A stretch of DNA of 64,000 nucleotides from assembly GCA_963920575.1 (NCBI GenBank), contig OY986971.1, positions 5,830,779 to 5,894,778 on the forward strand, given 5' to 3'. Origin of the DNA: Narthecium ossifragum (taxonomy: Eukaryota > Streptophyta > Magnoliopsida > Dioscoreales > Nartheciaceae). A program made the translations under genes and the position numbers. The stretch's first letter is position 1, and each line of letters begins with the position of its first letter. The notes beneath the pieces are model-generated. The model was not told the DNA's origin. It worked only from the letters and a program-made list of their open reading frames with translations, and did not search any database. Of this stretch, positions 11,186 through 21,309 are shown in pieces.

Positions 11186-11918
11186 TGTTGACTTTTCCTC
11201 CCATGAGGATGACGGCAGCATGTAGGATCGATCCTTCTTTAAGAGAAGGATCGATCGCTCTTTGCAATTTATCAGCGGATCGAACCCTCTCTCCAAGAGG
11301 GATCGATCCTACGTTGAAAACAAAAGAGACAGAGAGCACCTGTTTGTAAAGGTCAATGTAGGATCGATCCAAAGATCGATCCTCTTCGGGATACTGAGAT
11401 TTTGATGACGCTCGGGTACAACGGATCGATCCCTCCTATATAGTAGGATCGATCCTCCTCGGGATTTTGGAATTCATCGATCTCGTGCATACAAGGATTG
11501 ATCCTTTCCCTTGAGTGGGATCGATCCTTCCCTATTGGATGGGCAAATCCGACAGCTCAGATCTAATCCGGATTTGTACTCTTTGGAGGCTATAAATAGA
11601 GTGCATCTAGGATTTCTTTTGTGTGGTAGAGATGGTATTGAGAGGATTGTGAGAGGTGTGAGAGTAGGCAACCCTAGAGAGAGATCTCTTTGTCTCTGCT
11701 AGGGTTTGGGCTTTGTAATCTCTCTCTCATAGTGAAGATTTCCTCAGCTGCCCGTGGTTTTTTTCCTTTCAGTTGTTGCTGGTAGGTTTTTCCACATAAA
11801 TCCTTGTCTCCACTTTTCCCCTTTTCTTTGTGGTTTGGTTGTTTCTCTTCCTCTGCGACATCCCCGTCATTATCTGGTGTATCTCCGGCATCGCCGGGAC
11901 CCCTCAGATTCCCCAACA
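11186..11918 (+). repeat. right LTR of Copia-type element
   Basis: 733 bp, closely similar to the left LTR. It has six perfect GGATCGATCC palindromes (11225, 11300, 11361, 11423, 11446, 11518) and a perfect hairpin at 11226-11256 with 13-bp arms (GATCGATCCTTCT) and a 5-base loop, all upstream of CTATAAATAG near 11590. Confidence 0.93.
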
Positions 11919-12271
11919 TCGATATGCACTGCTTCCCAACTGCTGCCGTCTCCATCCTTTATATCACCAATAACTTGCTCCATCTCTTTACAATCATTCA
12001 AAGATAGATGAACATAGCATATATGGGAGCTGCCCTATATATCCATGTCATGCATGCTCTTCAACTTGTGACAGCCATGAATCGTTAGATTTCGAAGGCT
12101 TGGGAAGCAGATGCTCGGCGATCGACACGTTCCCTTGTTCCAAACAATCTCCTTCAACTCGCAAAGTCCAAGCAATATATAGGAGTTGAAACAATCTCCT
12201 TCAACTCGCAAAGTCCATGCTACCTCTCTAAGAATCGGCACGACGTCGCTGAAACACCTGAACTCTGCCAA
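11919..12271 (-). pseudogene. NBS-LRR resistance gene, LRR part upstream of the insertion
   Basis: Minus-strand frames encode LRR units: LCELKEIVW, FPSLRNLTIHGCHKLKSM, and, after a frame break near 12035, LSLNDCKEMEQVIG. The last is the typical unit before FPRLEVIVLEELPEL, which lies at 9080-9150 beyond the retroelement, so the two halves were once joined. A 44-bp step duplicates the CTCCTTCAACTCGCAAAGTCC block (12151 and 12195). The upstream limit near 12220-12271 is uncertain because retroelement leader sequence begins there. Confidence 0.65.
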
Positions 12272-13042
12272 CGGCTACCCTGCCGTTCTTCGAAACCCGG
12301 AACAACAACCCCGAACTCACAACGACCACCAACCAACATCCCGGTGTCAACCCTCAAGTCACATGTCTCAGTAGCTAAAGCACGGTCCATGGTGCACACT
12401 GTTGTCGCTATAACATACCGAGTCATATGAACCAGCCAACCCACGTGTCGCCACGCGGCGCAAGTACCTAGAACCAGAGGAGGGTACTCCTAACTACACC
12501 ACCTTCCAAGGGTAGCTGCCAGAGAACAGTACGCGAACTGTTCCTACCACACAACCAGCAATGTCCCTAGTGACCCTGACAAGCGTCACTATGCATCGCT
12601 CCCTGGGAAGGCAAGGAACCAACAGGTTTCCAAGTAAGCGATCCTCCAGGATGTCCAACACATCAGGGAACCGGGACACCTCCTTCAACTAGTCCTATAT
12701 TGTCGATGGATCTCCAACATCGCCCCTGAACCTCAACCGGTTTGACCCTCAAGATTTCGAGCGTACAAAGACGATACGTCTGGTTCTCTACTCTCTCATC
12801 TCCAGCACGTGGGGAGACATTGTCAGGCGAGGGAACGAACGAACTCCGGCATGCATGCACATCTCCCCCTGAGACGTCATGTCATAGCCGAAAAACAACA
12901 AAACAAGCAACAATCAACAAAGCGGAAACATATCACACATGAGCGCAAACAAACATGCAGGGATGTTCTAACCCTAGAACTATCTCAATCCACGCTCAAA
13001 CCTTAACCGCAAGCCTAATCCTATCCCTGGGACATATAGCCT
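12272..13042 (-). mobile_element. internal leader/gag remnant of long-LTR retroelement
   Basis: This lies directly downstream (minus strand) of the primer site at 13043-13054, so it is the internal region of the element whose 5' LTR is 13058-15588. Short gag-like stretches are visible (DVLDILEDRLLGNL) but no long frame. The element breaks off in NBS-LRR sequence near 12230-12270; its pol and 3' LTR are gone. Confidence 0.55.
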
Positions 13043-13054
13043 GCTCTGATACCA
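13043..13054 (-). promoter_or_regulatory. primer binding site (initiator tRNA-Met), minus strand
   Basis: GCTCTGATACCA on the plus strand is the complement of TGGTATCAGAGC. It stands three bases from the LTR end at 13058 and fixes the element's orientation as minus. Confidence 0.88.
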
Positions 13055-13057
13055 AGA

Positions 13058-15588
13058 TGTCACACCCCGACCTAGAAAACCCATCCGAGTCGAGGCGTGA
13101 GGGTTCCTACTCTACTCAATCATCACTGGCGCATTTATAATAAAATAAAAACAACTAAACAAATAATTGATCTGGGGTCAATATAAAATTTCAAATAAAA
13201 TTCAAGATTCTGATACAATATTTAATTCTCAAAAAATCCTTACATAAGGAAAATTATACATTTAAATAATTCATCAAGATCAAATGAACCCCAAGTCCTC
13301 GAACACCTCAAAAGCCGACGCGCCACCATGTGCCTGTCCAGTTGGGATCTACAGAAGAAGAGCTTACGTCTGCACCTGCAAAACACAGCCCGAATAGGAG
13401 TGAGCAATAAGCTCAGCAAGATTCTATGCTACGACACTCACAAAGGAAGGAGGGAACACAACAGTGTCGCTCTCAAGCAAAGTATGGGTGTACACAGGGG
13501 CCCCATAACCCCATCGCATATTCCTGTGAGCAGGAAACCAACACTGCTGTCTCACAAGCAGGAAACGGACACTACTAGTGGGAATCCAACCCGCTGAGTA
13601 GGCACACCCTCTACCCAAGAGACATGGATCACCGGACACCGGCTACACCTCATAACCCGGCTCGAGGTCGACACGACCTCTAAACCTTAATCAACAATTG
13701 CAGCCAACTAAACAGTCACCTCGAATCATCAGATTATTAAAACAGATTAAATCCTAGAGCTTGGTCCCCAGCCTCGGCTCTAAGGCTAGATCCGAGCTAT
13801 CTGAGAGCCTCGGATCGGCGATCAACCCATCGCCCACGTCCTATCCTCTATGCATCTAATGCAATCATATGTGTGCTATGCTCATGCACAACAGAAGTGT
13901 AAGCATGCAACATGATAACAGATAAACCACAAGTCTGGGCGTAGCCTACAGCTCGCCAAGGGTATACATAGCATCGGTCTAGAATAAAATGGAAGAAGTA
14001 GGCACTCAGGCCTACAAACGGGATACATCCCCAACTAAACTATCAAACAGTTATGACAGCAATATAATAATATTTTAATGAAAGCTGAGGGCGTACGTAA
14101 GACCCATTTAATCTACATATCCCCAGGGAGGTACAACTCCCCCCCTGGTTCAACCACAAACCACACACGGGCTTAAAATAATATATATCCAAGATATGAT
14201 TAAAATAATTGATTTATAGAATTCAAACCAATTATATCACGAAACTCGGAAAATCATATATTTCAATCTAGCCATATGATTTTCATGAAACTTTATATGC
14301 CCACTCAATGGCATACCCCGAATCACATATTCGAAAAAGGGATCGATCGGATAAACGAAAATAGATCAAAATCTACAATTTTGGTAGAATCTCAGATTTG
14401 ATAAACTATTCAATATCCTATTGAAAATAACTTGGATTAAAACTAAACTTTGTAGATATCTTACAAATTTCATCAAGATCATCCCCTCCAAAAATGAGCT
14501 CAATTAAATATAGAAAAGGTACTTAAATCCTCAATTTAGACCAACAACCATGTTTCAGCACAGACAGCCTATTTAATTCATCAGACATTCTACGTAGTTC
14601 CAAAAACCATGAAACCAGTTGGAAATGAAAGGTAACTCAGATATCTACAACTTACATGTAAAACAACAACTTAGATCATGCACACACAGCTCGGAAAACA
14701 AGCTAGAACACAGCTATTCTGCTAGAACAGAAAATTCGAGAAATAGATCAAGGAAAAACCCACTTAAATCCGGTTTAAATCCAACCAAAATCCGATCAAG
14801 CTTCAAACAGATATTAATCATACTTAGGATACCCATTTAGCATAGATTGATCAGCAATTTAAGCAATAAAACAACTAAGAACACTTAGACAAGCCCTAGG
14901 GTTAGAATCCTACCTCACTACGCTTAATCCACGTTAAATCCTCGATTAAACCGTCCAAGGGAGGTATGGAGCTGCTCTTCCCCTTGCTGGCGAGGTCCCC
15001 AAGCCTCTGGATCGAGTTCTCCTCGCGGATGAAAGGAACGGTGAAGAGAAGAGAAGAAAAAGAGAAAACAGAGGCGGTCCGCGGGCTACTTATAGGCCTA
15101 AGTCCGATCGGTAGCTCTCCGAGCGATCGATCGGATTAGGTCGGTTCGCGTCCTTATCCGGACACGTCGGAGGCGGTGCCGACCTCGAATCCGACCGATC
15201 ACTCCCTGGAACGATCGATCGGTTTGGGTTGGCAGCTGTCCAAAAGACAGTTTCCGCGCGCCCGAACTCAAATCTTTTGATCCCAATTGTTCGCCTAAGG
15301 TTCTAATAAGCACTAATAACAAACAATGGGGTTGTGTGTGTATATCACGGGTGTGAAACCAACCAATAAGGCGTAATTTACCAAATTTCCCTTGGGGGTC
15401 TTCGCGATCAACACAATCACGGAACAAGGCCAAACAGGCCAGATCCTCGATCTAACGCGATCGGACGGCGTAATTTACCAAATTTCCCTTGGGGGTCTTC
15501 GCGATCAACACAATCACGGAACAAGGCCAAACAGGCCAGATCCTCGATCTAACGCGATCGGACTGGGTTGGAGGAATGGGTCCTCACA
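13058..15588 (-). repeat. 5' LTR of a long-LTR Ty3/gypsy-like element (copy A)
   Basis: 2.53 kb from TGTCACACCCCGACC to GGGTCCTCACA on the plus strand, with TG...CA ends. It shares conserved blocks with the LTRs at 48364, 59512 and 62875: a GCCTGCACCTG..AA.ACAGCCC block, GAGTGAGC..TAAGCTCAG, CCATAACCCCA.CGC, and GAGCCTCGGATCGGCGA. A minus-strand TATA-like site (CTATAAGTA) is at 15088-15096, with GATC-cored hairpins just upstream of it (15103-15135, 15194-15223). Long LTRs of this kind are typical of Tekay/Del chromoviruses, but the lineage is inferred. Confidence 0.8.
15370..15563. repeat. perfect 97-bp tandem duplication
   Basis: Two identical adjacent 97-bp units begin GGCGTAATTTACC at 15370 and 15467. 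Lying inside the U3 end of LTR copy A, the duplication has no mismatch that I can see, so it is recent or a very recent assembly-level event. Confidence 0.95.
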
Positions 15589-15927
15589 GTCCAAATCAAG
15601 TACCAAAGCCTATCAATCGCGCCACTGAGTACCTAAAAGTAAGACGGAAAAATGATGCATACATCCCAAGAATTTGATCATCCTCAAGAAACAGAATTCT
15701 CAAAAGATCATACCAAAGGCCACCAAAAACTCCAGCTAAAACCCCAACTAAAACCCCATAAAACATACATTGCAGGAATTACTATAGCAGCTGGGCCTTA
15801 AACATATTAGCCTTGAGTAATTTCATGAATAAATCGAGACAATAATTCATGAAACAAGAGGTATTGCTGGAAAGAATACATCACACTCTTCAATCTCGTG
15901 AAAAGAAACTTCATAAATTACCAATAC
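15589..15927. other. intergenic between two LTRs
   Basis: AT-rich; nothing recognised. Confidence 0.4.
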
Positions 15928-16223
15928 TGATGCGGGAGCAAGTTCCATAACTAGAATGAATTCAAATTATTTTTTATTTGATTTAATTTGTTAAGATTGG
16001 TTTCTCATTTGGGTTGATTTGTTAGGATTTGGGTTGATATTTTTTAAAATTTTCTATTATGCTTAGCCTCTTAAAATGGCTATAAATAAGGGATTTGTAT
16101 GCCCAATATGGCGAAGTTATAATGAATGAAAATTGAAGAGAAGTTTCTTCTCCTTCGGGTGGTGATTCCTAGGATCGGAAGATGACTTTTCAGGTGGTGA
16201 TTCTTGTAGGACGTCCTACATCA
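15928..16223 (+). repeat. short Copia-type LTR with truncated element
   Basis: 296 bp beginning TGATGCGGGAGCAAG and ending CCTACATCA (inverted TGATG/CATCA ends), with TATA-like GCTATAAATAAGGG near 16077. It is followed at once by TTTTCTGTATCAGAGC, a primer site with one base missing. The internal region stops within about 150 bp, so this is a 5' end only. A perfect 16-bp palindrome (TGTAGGACGTCCTACA) lies at 16205-16220 near the LTR end. Confidence 0.65.
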
Positions 16224-16350
16224 TTTTCTGTATCAGAGCGAGATTCCCCTAGGTGGTGATTCCTAGAATTGACAGATTGTCCTCTAGGTGGTGATTCTTA
16301 GGGGCTATTCGGCATCGACTTTGCTAATGTTAGGTGGTGATTCCTAAGAT
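16157..16350 (+). repeat. AGGTGGTGATTCYTAG repeats (5 copies)
   Basis: The 12-base core GGTGGTGATTCY recurs near 16159, 16194, 16251, 16281 and 16333 at irregular 30-60 bp steps, across the LTR end and leader of the Copia-type element. Confidence 0.85.
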
Positions 16351-16531
16351 ATGTGGCTACAGGAGAACTTCCCGTGACCTCCTCGACGGACTCCAACCGT
16401 CTCCAACCCCCCACGACCTCGTCACGACACCATCCACCCCCTCCACCGCCCTCCATCTCTGACTGAATCCCCAACTTGAGCTCCTCCTCTCACGTATCTG
16501 GCGCCGCTACCATTCCATACCGTCACCTCCG

Positions 16532-16569
<38 letters not shown>
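16532..16569. repeat. poly(C) run of 38 bases
   Basis: Uninterrupted C38 in C-rich sequence; the minus strand is G38. Such runs can fold as i-motif/G-quadruplex and are also error-prone in sequencing. Confidence 0.95.
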
Positions 16570-17100
16570 ACATCCCTATGTGGTCCCAGATTCGGATCCC
16601 TCCTTTGACCAGATCCCTCTGACCCGTCTTCGACCCTCCTCTGACCAGATCTTGCAGGGATGCTAGATCTAGGGTTAGATGGAGTTGAGGGGCCATGGAG
16701 TGGGGGTTTTGGGAGGTGGCAATGCCGGGGATGTGAAAGGTAGCCGATGGCGGTAGAGGTGGCGGCGATGGAGCAAGAGAGAGGGGAGTCCTCCAGGATG
16801 GAGGAGCTCAAGAGGTCTCTGCTGGAGATTCTGGAGTCGGAGCAGGCGGTTCTGATGGGGGAGAACGGACGGTTGTGGATGCTCGTCGCGGCGACGAAGG
16901 AGGAGGCTGATGGAGGGGAGAACCCACGTGCAGAAGCAGGAGAAGAAGAAAGAATGGGTTACTATTTTCTCCACTTTTTTAGTGGAAAATTAATGAAAAA
17001 AGTGGGAAAAATATGCGAAAGTGAAAAAATTTAAAGACAATCCACCTTGGTGAGCCGACTCAATCTGAGGTGTGCTGGGCGTTCCGGCTCCCTCGATAAA
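16570..17100. other. GC-rich gene-like segment, unidentified
   Basis: GC-rich sequence with gene-like composition. A plus-strand frame 16747-17034 (95 codons) is rich in Glu and could form a coiled coil, but no family is recognised and its end runs into AT-rich sequence. It may be a captured fragment beside the repeat array at 17100. Confidence 0.3.
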
Positions 17101-17706
17101 AATCAAGAAAGATAAAAATGTTGGAAAGATAAAAAAAGAAGTTAAAAAGATAAAAATGAATTTAAAAATATGAAAATGCAGGAAAGATGAAAATCAATTT
17201 CAAAAGATAAAAATGCTTATAAAAGATGAAATGAATTTAAAAAGATAAAAATGTTGAAATGCATGTAAAAAGATAAAAATACATTTAAAAAGATGAAAAT
17301 AAATTTAAAGAGATGAAAATGAATTTAAAAGATGAAAATGCAGGAAAGATGAAAATGAATTTAAAAATATGAAAATTCTTGTAAAAAGATGAAAATGAAT
17401 TGAAAAATATGAAAATGCATTTAGAAATATGAAAATGAATTTAGAAAGACGAAAATGAATTTAAAAAGAGGAAAATGAATTTAAAAAGATGAAAATGTAG
17501 GAATGATAAAAATGCATTTTCATCTTTCTGATCATTTTCATCTTTGTTGATCTATTTTCATCTTTATTGATCTATTTTCATCTTTTTCATCTATTTTCAT
17601 CTTTGTTGATCTATTTTTATCTTTCTTATCTATTTTCATCTTTCTGTTCGTTTTTCATCTGTCTGATCTATTTTCATCTTTCTGATCTATTTTCATCTTT
17701 GTTGAT
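17100..17706. repeat. GATGAAAATGAATTTAAAAA array with inverted half
   Basis: From 17100 to about 17515 units of roughly 19-20 bp read AAAGATGAAAATGAATTT with variants. From about 17519 to 17706 the same unit continues in reverse orientation (TCTATTTTCATCTTT), so the two parts form one large imperfect inverted repeat. Confidence 0.88.
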
Positions 17707-17996
17707 CTGATCGAATCTAGTCCAAACCAGCCCAATCTGGCTGTAATTTGGTCAAGTCTGGATTGCTGGATCTGGGCATGATCGGATTGAGTTGTGATTG
17801 AGCCTGATGGGTTGGATCTGACTAGATCTGGATCAGAACAGACTTAGATTGTGTGGTGGGGCTGAACTGGTTCAAGCCACTTGGTTTGGTTGAACCAGTT
17901 TAGGCTGAAGGGAGGTGCTTATCGAGGAAGAAGGACGCGAGCAGGTGGAGGGGAAAGGCCAGTGCGATGACGGTCGGATCTAGCATGGAAACGGTG
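17707..17996. other. unassigned sequence before assembly gap
   Basis: TCTGGATCTG/CAGATTGG-type interspersed motifs, then GC-rich sequence entering the gap. The minus-strand frame next to the gap is hydrophobic but not recognised. Confidence 0.35.
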
Positions 17997-18196
17997 NNNN
18001 NNNNNNNNNNNNNNNNNNNNNNNNNNNNNNNNNNNNNNNNNNNNNNNNNNNNNNNNNNNNNNNNNNNNNNNNNNNNNNNNNNNNNNNNNNNNNNNNNNNN
18101 NNNNNNNNNNNNNNNNNNNNNNNNNNNNNNNNNNNNNNNNNNNNNNNNNNNNNNNNNNNNNNNNNNNNNNNNNNNNNNNNNNNNNNNNNNNNNNNN
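17997..18196. other. assembly gap (200 N)
   Basis: Exactly 200 N, probably a placeholder length. Any frame that crosses it is meaningless. Confidence 0.99.
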
Positions 18197-18340
18197 GGCC
18201 ACTCAAAGGGGAGCGAGCCCAACGAAGGAGGGATGGCCCCGGAGATCTTGGTGTCCGAGAGGCCAAGAACAAAGAGGTTGGCGGCTTGGGCGAGCTCCGG
18301 AGTGATAGAGCCGGGAGGCTGCGTCGGCGGCTGACAGGCG
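18197..18340 (-). pseudogene. LRR receptor-kinase-like fragment
   Basis: The minus strand reads ITPELAQAANLFVLGLSD then TKISGAIPPSLGSLPF, one complete plant extracellular LRR (LxxLxLxxxxISGxIPxxLG). The phrase LGLSDTKISGAIPPSLG resembles subfamily XI LRR receptor kinases. It runs into the N gap on one side and loses similarity near 18340 on the other, so only one to two repeats are visible. Confidence 0.5.
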
Positions 18341-18661
18341 AGAGGCGAAGGAGGAAGGCTCGGTTGGCCAAGGAGGTGAGGAAGAAGCTCTGTTCTTCCG
18401 TCGAGGCATGAGGAGGAAAGAAGTGGAGGAAGACGACGACGTAGGAGCAGGAAGTTGAGGGCAATAAGGTCTTTTTACCCAACGCCGTTAACGGCGTTAG
18501 GAATATTCCATGAAGATTCCCTGACAAGTAACCCGAGGGGTAGGTTAACGGATTTTTCAAACTTTCAAGGGTAATTTAGTAAGCTGAAAAAATATAGGGG
18601 TATTTATGATATTTGCAAACTTTTGAAGGATAGATATGTAAAAACCCCTATACTATATGGT
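18341..18661. other. no gene; AT-rich TE-like end
   Basis: Contains GGGTAATTTAGTAA, GGGGTATTTATGATATTTG and GTAAAAACCCC near 18570-18650, the kind of sequence seen at Mutator-like element ends. No matching partner was fixed. Confidence 0.3.
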
Positions 18662-18677
18662 GTGGTGTTATTATTAG

Positions 18678-18874
18678 GTGACACTGGAAGTGAAGGGGGA
18701 GGCGCAGATGAGGAGCTTGGCGGTGAAGCTGGCGGCCGGAGGGGTGGGGCATAAGGTGTGGATCGAGCAGCAGGAGAACATCGCCACCTGCATCGCCACC
18801 TCCGAGCTCGTCCGAGCCCGTACCGGCGCTCGGAGGTGGCGGCTTACTTCAAGAAGCTCAGGCTCTGCAAGTGA
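18678..18874 (+). pseudogene. PTRHD1-like (peptidyl-tRNA hydrolase domain) 3' exon, frameshifted
   Basis: The frame opens VTLEVKGEAQMRSL, then LAAGGVGHKVWIEQQENI and TCIAT. This is the C-terminal half of the plant UPF0099/PTRHD1 family (peptidyl-tRNA hydrolase 2 fold). A splice acceptor-like TTATTAG precedes it. Near 18805-18820 the frame shifts; the family's end AYFKKLRLCK followed by a stop appears in the next frame at 18843-18875. The remaining exons are not in the window. It is either a pseudogene fragment or a real last exon carrying a sequence error. Confidence 0.65.
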
Positions 18875-18875
18875 C

Positions 18876-19135
18876 ATGGCTTTTGAGAGCATTAATTAAT
18901 TACTTGAGCAAAGAACAAAAAATCACACCTGTTTATGAATCTTTTTCCCCATTGGTTACTGCCAAGCATCCCATTCTTCTGCAACTTTGGTTTGGCAATT
19001 TGTGACAATAATTTTAAGCATCCATTTGTAAGTGGTCATTTAGTTGCACAATTTAAGGTTTATTTTTTCTTGCAAATAAACGGTGTTGTCATGTGAATAT
19101 TGAATTAATAAAAGTGACCACTTGTCCCAAAAGCT
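18876..19135 (+). other. probable 3' UTR of the PTRHD1-like fragment
   Basis: AT-rich sequence after the stop with AATAAA at 19073 and AATAAAA near 19108. No other feature is seen. Confidence 0.4.
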
Positions 19136-19642
19136 TCAGCTGATGAGAAAAGAAGAGTTGTTCCAAAAACTCGCGCACAACCTCCACGCTCTGCTTGACG
19201 ACGTCCATCGGCAGGCAGACGAGGGGGTTGCCCTCGCGTGGAGCTTGCGGAGCTTCACTAGGCGGCCGACGGAGTCCGGCAGGACGGCGATCTTGTTGTA
19301 GCTAATATCCAGCTCGACCAATGAGATCAGCAGTCCGACAAGGTAGTGGAAATTCTGGCTGACGTTGAGGATTTCTAGTCGGATGAGGTTCTCGAGGCCG
19401 TCGGGGAGTGACCGGAGGCAGTTGAGCCGGGCGTCGAGCACGCGGAGGTTGGTCATGTGGGAGGTGGAGTAGGGGAGGAATGCCAGCTTATTCGAGTTCA
19501 CGGATAGCTTCCGGAGATTGATCAGCTCGAACCCCATCGTCTCCGGTAGGTGAGGTCGGAGGAGCGTAGCGGCGAGGTGGTTGCGACATGCTGCTAAGGG
19601 GATGAATGAGAAGAGGAAGAGAGGGTGGAGATTAATTGACAT
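19136..19642 (-). pseudogene. PIRL (plant Ras-group LRR) fragment
   Basis: Minus-strand LRRs of plant intracellular Ras-group-related LRR proteins: [66 protein letters not shown]. These proteins are small Leu-rich signalling scaffolds. One LRR is shortened: about six residues are missing between NFHYL and VGLLISL. The frame shifts near 19245, after LRKLHA; the family's [11 protein letters not shown] segment follows in another frame and runs to the left end. The N-terminal half is absent, and the apparent upstream start is not from this family. Confidence 0.72.
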
Positions 19643-20329
19643 GCTGCTAAGGGTATTTAAGTAAAGTTACCTAGCCCGGTTAGAATTTACCCCATGATTA
19701 GGTTACTTAACCTGACGGAAGTACACGGAATGGTATTTTTTAGATTAATTGAACTTTTCAGGGGTATATATGAAAATTTGAAGAATGCAGGGGTAAATAC
19801 GTATTTTGAAAATTTTTTAAGAATATAAATGTAAAAAACTTAAGAATGAAGACACGCGGTGAAAACTAGTTCAGAGGAGATCGCGGTTACAGACAGATAC
19901 TGATCCCAAAATCACGTTGCAGAGGAGATGGAACCACTATGGGTGATGGACATTGCTCTATCTTCTTCGTGTCCCAATGTGAGAGGGAGGGGGTCGCTGT
20001 CCCCATCTCCACCTCATCAAAGAGTGCATATGACCTGGCCGTCCCGAGCTCCACCACATCGACATCTATGTCGCCGCCTTCCACACCGGCGTTGTCGGAT
20101 CCGCCGTCACCGAACAACTCCATGAGGTAGAAATGAATGATGATGGTATATAAACCATTCAGTTAGGAATTCTTACCCCAGCATTCTATTCCGATAAAGG
20201 AAAGTGTCTTCTTTGCTCTCGATTCATGTATTTGATCTGCTAAGGTTTCAATTAGGTCGCCCATCAATGGTTTTTGATGTTTGGATACAAACATACGGTA
20301 AAAAAAAAAAAAAAAAAAGATATTAGGTC
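19643..20329. other. no supported gene
   Basis: 19656-19850 is AT-rich with GGGGTATATATG and GGGGTAAATACG motifs of TE-end type. 19887-20123 holds a minus-strand frame of 78 codons with an acidic N-terminus and no recognised domain. A run of 19 A lies at 20300-20318. Confidence 0.35.
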
Positions 20330-21309
20330 ATAATCCCAAATCTAGCCCTCTCCTTATACAGAGCCCCATACATCTTGTTAAAAACCCCACCTTCATGGCT
20401 TTCATATGAATAACCCAACAACACATAAAAATGACAATACTACCCTTACCCATATTTTATATTTTTTTATTCCAGCATTTTCTCTCTCCTCTCTCTCCCC
20501 TGGCGAGCCAGCCCTCACCTTCCGTCGCCCACCCACTCCCGCGACCACCCCCTTCCCAACCTTTTCTCTCTCCTCACTCTCCTATCTCCTCTCTCCTCCC
20601 AACCTCCGACGGACCTCTACAATCCCAACAACTCCTTCTCTGACGTACCCATGGCCACTCGACCTTGGCCACCACCCCTCCACCCTCCTCGTTCCCCGCC
20701 ACCCCCGACACCTTCCAAGCTTTGTACAGACGTCGCCGCATCCTTCTCCTCGTTCCCTCTTCATTGCCGACGATGCCCGACCTCCTCCGACGCCACCCTT
20801 CCAGTCACCAGCAACCGCCATCCGAGCTCGGCCATCGTCGAGACCCTTCGCCCCCTCAGGTTCCAGCACCCGCCGACGACTCCGCTTCGTCTAAGGGCGC
20901 CGATCGTCACCGAGCTCTCCAACCCTCACCGGAACCCCACGCCACCCCTCCTCAACCCCTCCGTCTCCAGCCTCCCCGAACCTATCTACCACCGGATCCA
21001 AAGTCTTGTCACCGCTGCGACCCTCGTCCGCCCCCTTTTAGGTGAGATCCGTCGATCCAGCGGCGTCCGTCGGAGATGGAGTCCATCGGAGATGGAGGCC
21101 GTCGAGGAGGCTTGAGTTGAGTTAGTTCAACCAAGCCAGACTCAAAGGACTAGATCAGATTCATCCGATCTAATTCAATCTGGTATAGTCCAGATTGATC
21201 CCTTCAAATCCAGGCCCTCCACCCCCACCTGATCTAATCAGATGCTCAGTGTGATCTAGCTCTGATTGGGCTAGATATGATCCAGCTAGATCGAGCCATC
21301 AGTGATTTT

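Larger units (their letters stand above)
9177..11918 (+). mobile_element. non-autonomous Copia-type LTR retrotransposon
   Basis: Complete LTR element: left LTR 9177-9908, primer site 9911-9922, gag-like frame, a spacer without pol, polypurine tract (GACGGGGGAGTT) just before the right LTR 11186-11918. LTRs begin TGTTGAC and end CCCCAACA. TTGAT before and TCGAT after may be a one-mismatch 5-bp target duplication. Protease, integrase, RT and RNase H are missing, so it can only move with help. It sits inside the NBS-LRR remnant. Confidence 0.9.

Noticed and set aside
10770..11372. 200-codon minus-strand open frame
   Set aside because: It runs through the spacer and right LTR of the Copia-type element against its orientation; the peptide reflects GGATCGATCC repeats.
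13043..13054. Possible tRNA gene suggested by the tRNA-like GCTCTGATACCA
   Set aside because: Only the 12-base primer site is present; no cloverleaf around it.
15370..15563. CRISPR-like direct repeats
   Set aside because: Only two adjacent units without spacers, inside a plant LTR; no array of the CRISPR type anywhere in the window.
16422..16811. 129-codon minus-strand frame with a poly-Gly stretch
   Set aside because: The Gly run is the poly(C) tract read backwards; no domain on either side.
17900..18560. Several frames crossing the N gap
   Set aside because: Most of each translation is undetermined sequence.
19887..20123. 78-codon minus-strand frame with acidic N-terminus
   Set aside because: No recognisable family, no introns or neighbouring exons that would support a gene.
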